Below are positions 25,374 to 33,323 of a stretch of DNA of 64,000 nucleotides, one piece after another. A program made the translations under genes and the position numbers. Source of the DNA: Paracoccus pantotrophus (GTDB lineage Bacteria; Pseudomonadota; Alphaproteobacteria; Rhodobacterales; Rhodobacteraceae). Position 1 is the stretch's first letter. Each line of letters begins with the position of its first letter. The stretch spans positions 199,501 through 263,500 of the forward strand of contig NZ_CP044423.1 of the NCBI RefSeq assembly GCF_008824185.1. The letters run 5' to 3'. Under the pieces are notes generated by a model. It was given only the letters and a program-made list of their open reading frames with translations. It searched no databases and was not told the DNA's origin.

Positions 25374-26205
25374 GGGTCAGGATGCATTGATTTCTGTTGC
25401 GCTGCGTGATTCACGCCTCCGAAAACGGAGCGGTGACATGAGCGATCTCTTCTGGCTGACCGACGCGCAGATGGCGCGCCTGGCTCCCTTCTTTCCCAGG
25501 TCGCACGGGAAGCCCCGGGTTGATGACAGACGGGTGCTGAGCGGGATTATTTTCATCAATCGCAATGGCTTGCGTTGGCGCGATGCGCCCGCCTCGTATG
25601 GCCCACATAAGACGCTCTACAGCCGGTGGAAGCGTTGGAGCGAAAAGGGCATCTTCGCGCGGATGATGGCCGGGCTGGCGGCGGAACACGGCGAGAAAAC
25701 GACCGTGATGATCGACGCAACATACCTCAAGGCCCATCGAACGGCGACCAGCATGGCCGCCAAAAAGGGGGGCGTGGTCGCCTGATCGGTCGAACCAAAG
25801 GCGGTATGAACACCAAGCTGCACGCCATCTGCGACAGTCAGGGGCGACCGATCGACCTGTTCGTCACCGCTGGACAGGTCAGCGATTATATCGGCGCTCG
25901 GGCCCTGCTGAGTGGTCTGCCAAACGTCAAATGGCTACTCGGGGATCGTGGCTATGACGCTGACTGGTTCAGAGAAGCGTTGCAGGACAAGGGGATACGT
26001 GCCTGCATCCCAGGCCGGAAGAAACGCAAGACGCCGATCAAATACGATAAGCGGAGATACAAGCGGCGTAACCGCATCGAGATCATGTTCGGCAGGCTCA
26101 AGGACTGGAGGCGCGTCGCGACCCGCTATGACCGATGCCCCAAGGTGTTCCTCTCAGCCATCGCCCTCGCGGCTCTCGTCATCTATTGGTTATGAATCCT
26201 GACCC
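25374..26205 (+). mobile_element. IS5-family insertion sequence (IS427-like), copy 2
   Basis: An 832-bp element with ends GGGTCAGGAT and ATCCTGACCC, again inside CTAG, giving TA on each side. It is inserted in the gap between the minus-strand decarboxylase gene and the plus-strand ligJ gene. That gap would otherwise be only about 255 bp and must have held the divergent promoter. Internal differences from copy 1 show separate arrivals or an old divergence. Confidence 0.9.
25438..26195 (+). CDS. IS5-family transposase made by -1 frameshift, copy 2
   Basis: ORF A begins at 25438 (MSDLFWLTDAQM) and ends at 25785. ORF B, in the -1 frame, ends at 26195. The join is at AAAAAGGGGGG near 25765-25775. 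DDE residues are present: MIDATYLKAH, LGDRGYDADW and RRNRIEIMFGRLKDW. Protein sequence is close to copy 1 with scattered conservative changes. It appears intact. Confidence 0.85.
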
Positions 26206-26265
26206 TAGGCAGTTGGCAGGGAGCGATGACGTTCCACGAACTTCCCTTTCAGAGGTGCTGCCGAC

Positions 26266-27297
26266 ATGATTATCGACTGCCACGGTCATTTCATCACCGT
26301 CCCGGGTTATTTCCGCGACTATCGCAATGCCCAGATCGCCGATTTCAAGGCCGGCAAGACCTCGGATTTCTCGCCCGCCCCGCAAATCTCGGATGACGAA
26401 CTGTGCGAAGGGCTGGAGAAGAATCAGATCCGCCTGCAGAAGGAACGCGGCATCGACATGACGCTGTTTTCGCCCATCGCCGGGTTGATGGGACATCACC
26501 ACGGCAATGAGGCGCTGAGCAGGCATTGGTCGCGCACCTGCAACGACCTGATCCATCGGGTCAGCACCCTTTACCCGGACCGGTTCGCTCCCGTCTGCCA
26601 GCTGCCGCAGAGCCCCGGCGCGGACCCCCGCGGCTGCATCGAGGAACTGGAGCGTTGCGTCGTCGAGCTGGGCTTTGTCGGCTGCAACCTCAATCCCGAT
26701 CCGACCGACGGCTACTGGACCGACCCGCCGGTGACGGACAAATGGTGGTATCCGCTTTACGAGAAGCTGGTCGAGCTGGACGTGCCGGCCATGATTCATG
26801 TCTCGGGCTCGTGCAACCCGAACTTCCACGGAACGGGGGCGCATTATCTGAACGGCGACACCTCGGTCTTCATGCAGCTTCTGCTGTCGGATCTGTTCAA
26901 GGATTTTCCGACCTTGCGGATGGTGATCCCGCATGGCGGCGGCGCGGTGCCTTACCATTGGGGCCGCTATCGCGGCCTTGCCAACGACCTGGGCCGCCCG
27001 CCGCTGGCCGAGGCGCTGATGAACAACGTCTTCTTCGACACCTGCGTCTACCACCAGCCCGGCATCGACCTGCTGACCGAGGTGATCCCGGTCCGGAACG
27101 TCCTTTTCGGTTCGGAAATGGTGGGCGCGGTGCGCTCGATCGACCCCGAGACCGGCCATGCCTTCGATGACACCCGCCGTTACGTCGAGGCGCTGGAACT
27201 GTCACCCGAGGACCGGCACGCGATCTTCGAAGGCAATGTGCGCCGCGTCTATCCGCGCCTCGACGCGCGGCTGAAGGCGATGGGAAAAGCAGCATGA
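26266..27297 (+). CDS. ligJ: 4-oxalomesaconate hydratase LigJ
   Basis: A 343-residue amidohydrolase-fold protein that I recognise as LigJ; the Sphingobium enzyme has the same length and very similar blocks. MIIDCHGH carries the HxH metal site. CNLNPDPTDGYWTDPP, DVPAMIHVSGSCNP, VIPHGGGAVPYHWGRYRGLA and VLFGSEMVGAVRSIDP are all shared with it. LigJ adds water to 4-oxalomesaconate to give 4-carboxy-4-hydroxy-2-oxoadipate in the protocatechuate 4,5-cleavage and gallate pathways. It overlaps the following ThDP enzyme by four bases. The IS ends 60 bp upstream, so its native promoter has probably been separated or replaced. Confidence 0.9.
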   Translation: MIIDCHGHFITVPGYFRDYRNAQIADFKAGKTSDFSPAPQISDDELCEGLEKNQIRLQKERGIDMTLFSPIAGLMGHHHGNEALSRHWSRTCNDLIHRVSTLYPDRFAPVCQLPQSPGADPRGCIEELERCVVELGFVGCNLNPDPTDGYWTDPPVTDKWWYPLYEKLVELDVPAMIHVSGSCNPNFHGTGAHYLNGDTSVFMQLLLSDLFKDFPTLRMVIPHGGGAVPYHWGRYRGLANDLGRPPLAEALMNNVFFDTCVYHQPGIDLLTEVIPVRNVLFGSEMVGAVRSIDPETGHAFDDTRRYVEALELSPEDRHAIFEGNVRRVYPRLDARLKAMGKAA

Positions 27298-28967
27298 GGG
27301 GGCCGCGTACTGCCGCCCGGATCCTCGTCGACCAGCTGCTGCTGCAAGGCGTGGACCGCGTCTTCTGCGTGCCGGGCGAAAGCTTCCTCGCCGTTCTCGA
27401 CGCGCTGCATGACTGCCCCGAGATCGAGCTGGTGACTTGCCGGCACGAGGGCGGGGCCGCCATGATGGCCGAGGCCTATGGAAAGCTGACCGGCCGGCCG
27501 GGCATCGTCTTCTGTTCGCGCGGCCCTGGGGCAACCAATGCCTCCTCGGGGCTGCATGTCGCCTTTCAGGACAGCACGCCGATGATCATGTTCATCGGCC
27601 AGAACCCGCGTGGGGTGATGACGCGCGAGGGGTTTCAGGAGATCGACTACCGCTGCACCTTCGGCACGCAGGCCAAGGCGGTGCTGCAGCTCGAAGATGC
27701 CGCACGGACGGCGGAACATGTCACCCGCGCCTTTCAATTGGCCATTTCCGGCCGCCCCGGTCCCGTGGTCATTCCACTGCCGGAGGACGTTCTGACCGAA
27801 ATCGCCGAAACCGCCGATGGCCGCCCTACGGCGCGCTTTGCGAATGAGCCCTCGCCGGAGGCCGTGTCGGCGGTGCGGGCATTGCTGACCGAGGCGCGCC
27901 GTCCGGTCGTGATGCTGGGCGGCTCCGGCTGGACCGGCGAGGCGGTCGCCGCCTTCCGTCGCTTTGCCGAGGACAGCGGGCTGCCCGTCACCGCCTCGTT
28001 CCGGCGGCAGGATCTGCTCGACAATGACAGCAGCAGCTATATCGGGGAACTCGGCCTCGGCCCCAATCCCAGGCTTGTGCAGACGATGGCGGAGGCGGAT
28101 CTGATCCTCGTCATCGGGGCGCGGTTGGGCGAGATCGGAACCAATGGCTACACGATCATGGACATTCCCTGTCCCCGGCAGCGATTGATCCATGTCTATC
28201 CCGGTCCTGATGAGATCGGCCATGTCTATCAACCCGAACTGGGCATCGTCAGCGATCCGGCAAGCTTTGCCCTGGCGCTCGCCGCGGGCGGTGCTGTCCG
28301 CGGTGATTGGGACGACTGGCGCAAGGCCGCACGCGCGGATTTCGAGGCATGGACCGCCCCTCGGACCAGCCCCGGCGCGATCCAGATGTGCGAGATCATG
28401 GCCTGGCTGGATGAGAGCCTGCCGGAGGACACGATCTACACCAACGGCGCAGGGAATTTTACCGTCTGGCTGCACCGCTTTCACCGCTATCGCCGCTTTG
28501 GCACGCAGGTCGCGCCGATCTGCGGCTCGATGGGCTACGGCATTCCGGCAGCCTTGGCCGCCAAGTTCGCCCGGCCAGAAGCCTCTGTTATTTGCATCGC
28601 AGGGGACGGCGATTTCCAGATGACCTGCACCGAGCTGGCGACGGCGGCGGCGCATGGGCTGAAAATCCGTATCCTGATCCTGAACAACGGGATGCTGGGG
28701 ACGATCCGCATGCATCAGGAACGCCAGTATCCCGCCCGCGTCTCGGGCACCGATCTGTCCAAGGGGAATCCGGACTTCACGGCTCTCGCAAAGTCCTATG
28801 GCGCCTATGCCGAGCGGATCGAAAGGACCGAGGACTTCGCGCCAGCCTTTGCCCGCGCGCATGCCCATGACGGGCCGGCGGTGCTGGAGATCATGATAGA
28901 CCCCGAGGCACTGACCCCGGCGGCATCCCTCAGCCAGATCCGCGCGGCCTCGCCTCGGACGAATTGA
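27294..28967 (+). CDS. ThDP-dependent enzyme, acetolactate synthase/2-oxo acid decarboxylase-like
   Basis: A 557-residue ThDP enzyme. The N-terminal half has the catalytic Glu in CRHEGGAAMMAEAYGKLTG. The C-terminal half has AGDGDFQMTCTELA followed by LILNNGMLGTIRMHQ, the metal/diphosphate site. It differs clearly from the ThDP enzyme at 145-1947. The ATG overlaps the ligJ stop, so the two are translated together, which suggests that it acts on a LigJ-pathway 2-oxo acid. Such a partner is not part of the textbook pathway. A strong terminator follows. Candidate roles are decarboxylation or carboligation of an oxo acid. Confidence 0.85.
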   Translation: MRGPRTAARILVDQLLLQGVDRVFCVPGESFLAVLDALHDCPEIELVTCRHEGGAAMMAEAYGKLTGRPGIVFCSRGPGATNASSGLHVAFQDSTPMIMFIGQNPRGVMTREGFQEIDYRCTFGTQAKAVLQLEDAARTAEHVTRAFQLAISGRPGPVVIPLPEDVLTEIAETADGRPTARFANEPSPEAVSAVRALLTEARRPVVMLGGSGWTGEAVAAFRRFAEDSGLPVTASFRRQDLLDNDSSSYIGELGLGPNPRLVQTMAEADLILVIGARLGEIGTNGYTIMDIPCPRQRLIHVYPGPDEIGHVYQPELGIVSDPASFALALAAGGAVRGDWDDWRKAARADFEAWTAPRTSPGAIQMCEIMAWLDESLPEDTIYTNGAGNFTVWLHRFHRYRRFGTQVAPICGSMGYGIPAALAAKFARPEASVICIAGDGDFQMTCTELATAAAHGLKIRILILNNGMLGTIRMHQERQYPARVSGTDLSKGNPDFTALAKSYGAYAERIERTEDFAPAFARAHAHDGPAVLEIMIDPEALTPAASLSQIRAASPRTN

Positions 28968-29293
28968 TCTCAACCCTTCGACAGGTCGACAGGCCGGCCT
29001 CGTGTCGAGGCCGGCTTTTTATATGAATATGGGTTGGGATATTGGAATTCGTCTGCCGGCCATCGTATTTCCGTTGTCCCATGTTTTCGAGTGTCACCAG
29101 CTCACTTATCCTCTCAACGTAAACAGAACTCGGGGCAAAGCTTAAAGACAGCGCCGGCTTAGATTTTCGGACATAAGGGGAAAGTCGGTGCCGCCAGAAC
29201 GCAAGGTGCCGTCATCCCCTGTGCCGCAGAATATCCTGCGACGCTGCGTCCGTCTTTACCTCAGTCCCTTCGCCCATCCTTCAGGACACAGCC
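28968..29293. other. Intergenic region with terminator and likely promoter
   Basis: This 326-bp gap starts with the terminator of the ligJ transcript, then an A/T-rich stretch (29020-29170), and ends with the leader of the LigI-like gene. A small frame from 29188 has unusual composition and is not taken as a gene. The A/T-rich section is the likely promoter of the 29294-31089 pair. Confidence 0.5.
28993..29020 (+). terminator. Rho-independent terminator after the ThDP enzyme gene
   Basis: GCCGGCCTCG, TGT loop and CGAGGCCGGC form a perfect 10-bp stem at 28993-29015, followed by five Ts. It closes the ligJ-ThDP transcript. Confidence 0.9.
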
Positions 29294-30175
29294 ATGACGC
29301 AGAAAATCATCGACATTCACCCGCATATCATTTCGCCCGATACCGCGAAATATCCCTTCAATCCGCTTGGCGGCATCCGGTCTGACTGGTCGGCGGAACG
29401 TCCCTTCACATTCGAGCAGTATGTCGAAGAAATGGAAGCCGCCGGCATTGCACAGGCCGCGATGGTACATTCCTCGACCACCTATGGCTATGACAATTCC
29501 TATGCGGCCGATAGCGTTTGTCGCGACCTTGCGCGCTTTGTCGGCGTCTATTCCGTGGATATCGCCGCGCCGGATGCCGTGGCGGTCATCGATCAATGGC
29601 GGCGCCGAGGCATGGCGGGCCTGCGCTTGTTCGGAGCGGGATCAACCGTGCAAACGGATGGGCGCTGGATGATCGCGCACGAGACTTTTCCGGTCTGGGA
29701 GCACATGGCCGACATCAACACGACCGTGGCCATCCAGACCACCGCGATCGGCCTTCCCGTCGTCGAAGAGATTCTTGAGCGCTATCCCGAGGTGAACATC
29801 ATCCTCGATCACCTGGGCCGCCCCGATCTGACGGATGGTGCGCCCTATGCCCAGGCTGCTCCGCTTTGGAAGCTGGCGCGTTTTGACAACCTTTATCTGA
29901 AGATCACGCCGCGCACCTTCGATCTGTCCGAAAAGGCGCCGGCCACGCCGGCCACATTCTTCCCGAAACTGGTCCTGGAATATGGTGCAGACAGGCTGGC
30001 TTGGGGATCGAACTTCCCCGCGAACAACGGCACGCTGAAGGATCTGGTCGATCAGGGGCACCGCTGTTTTGCCACGCTGTCAGAGGCCGACCGGGCTGCA
30101 ATATGGGCGGGTACGGCCGAGAAACTTTATCCGCAACTTGCAAAAGCAACGTTCGACAAGGCAGTCCACGCATGA
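29294..30175 (+). CDS. Amidohydrolase 2-family protein, 2-pyrone-4,6-dicarboxylate hydrolase (LigI)-like
   Basis: A 293-residue TIM-barrel amidohydrolase, the size of LigI. IIDIHPHIISPDTAKYPF has the N-terminal HxH, MVHSSTTYGYDN follows, and VNIILDHLGRPD carries a conserved His. The C-terminal GSNFPANNG has Asn where LigI and many relatives have the catalytic Asp (GTDWP-type), a variant also seen in some lactonases. LigI opens 2-pyrone-4,6-dicarboxylate to 4-oxalomesaconate. Its place beside ligJ-type genes supports a similar ring-opening or lactonase role. It overlaps the next gene by four bases. Confidence 0.72.
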   Translation: MTQKIIDIHPHIISPDTAKYPFNPLGGIRSDWSAERPFTFEQYVEEMEAAGIAQAAMVHSSTTYGYDNSYAADSVCRDLARFVGVYSVDIAAPDAVAVIDQWRRRGMAGLRLFGAGSTVQTDGRWMIAHETFPVWEHMADINTTVAIQTTAIGLPVVEEILERYPEVNIILDHLGRPDLTDGAPYAQAAPLWKLARFDNLYLKITPRTFDLSEKAPATPATFFPKLVLEYGADRLAWGSNFPANNGTLKDLVDQGHRCFATLSEADRAAIWAGTAEKLYPQLAKATFDKAVHA

Positions 30176-31089
30176 CTTTTCCCGAAAAGACTTATCCCGA
30201 AGCCGGTCCCGTCTCGCTGGCGGCCAATATCACCCTTTACGAGCCGACGCGGGCCTTGATAAACGGTGACATCGCCTCGGATCTGGTCAGTTTCGAATTC
30301 GCCGGGCTGAAGAACGCGCATAGCGGGTTCAAGGACATGCTGCGTCGCAACAGGTTCGATATCAGCGAAATGGCAATCGCCACCTTTTTGCAGGCGCATG
30401 AGTTCGGCAAGCCGTTCTCGCTGCTGCCGGTGGTGGTGCTGGGTCGGTTTCAGCATCATTGCATTGGCTATAATATCGAGCGTCATCCCAACATGACGCC
30501 CGCTGACCTGCCGGGCAAGACGGTCGGCGTGCGCTCTTATACCCAGACCACGGGGCTATGGATCAGGGGCATCCTGCAAAACGAATACGGCGTTGATCCC
30601 GACAGCGTGACATGGCTGTGTTTCGATCAGCCTCATCTGGAAGAATATACCGACCCACCTTCGGTGATTCGCGGCGATCCCGCGAAGGATCCGGTCAACA
30701 TGCTGCTTGATGGCGAGGTCGATGCGGCGATCCTCGGCATGAACATGCCCAAGGATCCGCGGGTGCGGACGCTGATCGAGAACCCGCATGAAGCCGCGCT
30801 CGACTGGCACAAGCGGGAGCGTTTCGTGCCGCCGAACCATTATGTCATCGTTCCGAACGCGCTTTGCGACCAGAGACCCGACCTGGTGCGCGAGGTCTGG
30901 CGGATGCTTGTCAAAAGCCGCGCGGCCGCAACACCCGAGGGCAGCATTGATCCATGGCCGGTGGGGATCGCGGCGAACCGCAAGGCGCTTGAAGCGGCGA
31001 TCCGGTTTGCGACGCAGCAGCATATGATCACCAAGCCTATCACGGTCGAGGAACTGTTCCATCCGCTGATCCGTGACATTGCGCCGTGA
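30172..31089 (+). CDS. 4,5-dihydroxyphthalate decarboxylase-family protein, copy 2
   Basis: A 305-residue protein of the same family as 24205-25179. SLAANITLYEPTRALINGDI opens it. FDISEMAIATFLQAHEFGKP, LPGKTVGVRSYTQTTGLW and RGILQNEYGVDPDSV align with blocks of copy 1. The two copies are clearly diverged, so they probably have different substrates. The ATG at 30172 overlaps the LigI-like stop, so the two are coupled. No signal peptide is present. A terminator follows about 30 bp downstream. Confidence 0.75.
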   Translation: MTFPEKTYPEAGPVSLAANITLYEPTRALINGDIASDLVSFEFAGLKNAHSGFKDMLRRNRFDISEMAIATFLQAHEFGKPFSLLPVVVLGRFQHHCIGYNIERHPNMTPADLPGKTVGVRSYTQTTGLWIRGILQNEYGVDPDSVTWLCFDQPHLEEYTDPPSVIRGDPAKDPVNMLLDGEVDAAILGMNMPKDPRVRTLIENPHEAALDWHKRERFVPPNHYVIVPNALCDQRPDLVREVWRMLVKSRAAATPEGSIDPWPVGIAANRKALEAAIRFATQQHMITKPITVEELFHPLIRDIAP

Positions 31090-31116
31090 AAATCGGCCCT
31101 GCATGGGAAATGAGGA

Positions 31117-31145
31117 AAGGGGGGACTGCCCCCTTTTTCTTTTTA
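31117..31145 (+). terminator. Rho-independent terminator after decarboxylase copy 2
   Basis: AAAGGGGGG, ACTG loop and CCCCCTTTTT at 31116-31138, extended by CTTTTT, form a GC stem with a T-rich tail. It ends the 29294-31089 transcript. Confidence 0.8.
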
Positions 31146-31329
31146 GATTGCCTGTTTCCAGGCTGACGTGATTGCCGTTCACACAAGTTATGGCCTTTGG
31201 GCATTTTACGATTATCTATGACGACTTTCCGCAGGCAATTATGAGGTGGTCGTCGCGAGTTCGGTTTTCAAAAGAATAGCGTCGATTGTACGGTCGGGCG
31301 TGGAGGCGTCCGTTTTTTATGGGGGGATA

Positions 31330-32271
31330 ATGAAGTTTTTCAGCATGATTGCAATGACGGCCGCGCTTGCGCCTTGTGCGGCCTTGGCCGATGTGAGCTT
31401 GTCCGGCTTTGGCCGATTTGGTCTGACCTATTCGGAGGCGAAGAAACAGGGCGGAGAGAACGGCACGTTCCTCCAGAGTCGATTGCGGCTGGAGATCGAT
31501 GCATCCGTCGAGACCGATATCGGCTTGAAATTTGGCGCAAAAACCTGGGTTCAGGGCGATCACAACAGCCCTTCCTGGGGCTTCAGTCCCGCGAATTTCT
31601 ATGTCGAGTATGAAAACTGGTCGCTTGAGATCGGCAATGTGCTTCCGGCTTTCGATGGAGCTTTATTGCTGAAACAGACGCGGCTGGGGGTTCATGCTGT
31701 TTCCGTCGGCGGGGATCCGTTGGGGGATTTCTTCATTCTGGCCTATCGCGGATATGGCCGCCTTCCTGATCGGACCGGGGTGGCCTTGAATTATGGCACG
31801 CGCAACTTCGACGTGAAGCTGTCCGTGGTGGACCCGGATCAGATCGGCAGCGGCATGGGAGGGGATCTGACCCGAGAGGTTTCCGCCTCGGTTTTCTATC
31901 GTCTAAACGACTGGGAGTTTTCTGCTGCAACGGCGCAGAGCGGGGCCGGGGTCAGGGATAACAATCTTTATTTCGTGGGAACGCGTTACAAGGTCAACGA
32001 TGACCTTCGCATCGGCCTGAACATCAATGACAACGGTTTTGCCGAACTGGGAACGTCTTACGCCCTGTATGGCGACTACAAGTTTAACCGATTTACGTTG
32101 GGTTCCTATGTCGTGTATAATGACGGTGATTGGGCGGAAAAGGTGACCGACAGCTCTTATGGTGTCGCCCTCAGATATGATCTGGGTCCAAGTATCTTTC
32201 TTGCGGCCTCAGTTCAGCGCGATTACGAGCGCATGACCCTTGCCGATATGGGTGTGCGGTTCGACTTCTGA
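31330..32271 (+). CDS. Outer-membrane porin
   Basis: A 313-residue protein with a 20-residue signal peptide (FFSMIAMTAALAPCAALA) and a mature start DVSLSGFGRFGLTYSE typical of Rhodobacter-type general porins. The rest alternates polar and hydrophobic residues as expected for about 16 beta strands (FEYENWSLEIGN-like segments, YALYGDYKFNRFTLGSYVVY). It ends in phenylalanine (VRFDF), the outer-membrane assembly signal. It probably lets the block 3 substrate into the periplasm. The A/T-richer sequence and own promoter region (31146-31329) suggest separate regulation. An IS begins within about ten bases of the stop. Confidence 0.85.
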   Translation: MKFFSMIAMTAALAPCAALADVSLSGFGRFGLTYSEAKKQGGENGTFLQSRLRLEIDASVETDIGLKFGAKTWVQGDHNSPSWGFSPANFYVEYENWSLEIGNVLPAFDGALLLKQTRLGVHAVSVGGDPLGDFFILAYRGYGRLPDRTGVALNYGTRNFDVKLSVVDPDQIGSGMGGDLTREVSASVFYRLNDWEFSAATAQSGAGVRDNNLYFVGTRYKVNDDLRIGLNINDNGFAELGTSYALYGDYKFNRFTLGSYVVYNDGDWAEKVTDSSYGVALRYDLGPSIFLAASVQRDYERMTLADMGVRFDF

Positions 32272-32276
32272 ATAAC

Positions 32277-33052
32277 GCCGCTTTTGTTCACCGACACATA
32301 TCTCCGCAACCATATGCGGATGGAGGCGAGTTGTACGGATGCGAGGAAATTGCCGTCTCGCTTGTCGTATCGCGTTGCGATGGACCGGAAATGTTTGAGT
32401 TTGCCGAAGAACCGTTCGATCTGATTGCGGGCGCGGCAGAGAACCGGATCGAAGGGAGGAAAGCGTTTTCGGGTCGGTATGGGACGGATATTGGCCCGGG
32501 CACCGCGTTCGGCGAGCCTATCGCGCAGCCGGTGGCGGTCGTAGCCCCGGCCGGCGAGCAGGATCCGGCCCGCGCCGATGGACCCGACCATATCGTTCCC
32601 CGAGCGTCCGTCATGCGCCTGACCTTCGGTCAGGTTCAGGCGGATCGGGCGGCCGCGGGCATCGACCACAGCGTGGATCTTCGCGGTCAGCCCACCGCGC
32701 GAGCGCCCCATGCAACGGGATCGCCCCCCTTTTTCGGGCGGTTCGCCCCATGCTGGTGAAGCCGGATCGAGGACGGGTCGATCATCTGGACTTTCCCGTC
32801 ATAAGCCTTTGACACGGCTTGCAGAATGCGCGCCCAATGGCCCGCCTTGCGCCAGCGGCTGAAGCGGTTCACGCAAGCCGTAAAGGGGCCGTAGCGCGCT
32901 GGAATGTCCGCCCATGGCGCCCCCGTCCGCAGCCGCCAGAAGATGCCGTTCAACACCCGCCGGTCATCCACCCGCTTCACGCCGCGCACCTTCGTTGGCA
33001 ACAAAGGCCGGATCACCTCCCGCTCGAGATCCGTCAGATCGAAGCCTGCCAT
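32277..33052 (-). pseudogene. IS5-family transposase, two frames, probably inactive
   Basis: ORF A starts at 33052 (MAGFDLTDLEREVIRPLLP) and holds the first DDE Asp in MIDPSSIRLHQHG. ORF B continues in another frame after AAAAAGGGGGG near 32728-32738 with GRSRGGLTAKIHAVVDA and RARNQIERFFGKLKHF (Glu). The second catalytic region reads LLAGRGYDR where relatives have LLADRGYD, so a DDE Asp is replaced by Gly. ORF B also reads on into the porin gene to 32223, so its own stop seems lost. The element likely spans about 32275-33095; I could not define clean inverted repeats. Confidence 0.75.
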
Positions 33053-33099
33053 CCCACCTCCTCATGCATGTGCAGAAGTGAAGCACAACTCAGCCCGCA

Positions 33100-33127
33100 C
33101 CGGAATCCCGTCTCCGGAATCCCGTCT
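33100..33127 (+). repeat. 14-bp tandem duplication
   Basis: CCGGAATCCCGTCT occurs twice in perfect tandem at 33100-33113 and 33114-33127, just outside the IS5-type element. It may be a scar of insertion or repair slippage. No function is suggested. Confidence 0.6.
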
Positions 33128-33140
33128 ATGGGTATGTGAC

Positions 33141-33262
33141 CTAGGGCGCCCCTGACCGGTCCGCGCCCTGCGCCCGCCGCGTGGCAATGCTGCGCCACAG
33201 AAAGGCCAGCGTGAACAGCGCCGTCAGCACCAGCACGATGGTCGGTGCCGGGGCGCCGGCAT
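33141..33262 (-). pseudogene. C-terminal tail of an ABC-type metal permease
   Basis: About 40 minus-strand codons read GAPAPTIVLVLTALFTLAFL and then a basic tail ending at a TAG near 33141. One hydrophobic helix followed by charged residues, with this wording, resembles the end of Zn/Mn ABC permeases (ZnuB/MntB type). Everything upstream has been lost to the neighbouring IS. The family call is tentative. Confidence 0.35.
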
Positions 33263-33323
33263 TGTTGCAGCACACTGACCGTGAAGGATTCACCTCGTGA
33301 ATCCATGCGGTTAGACGGGCTGC

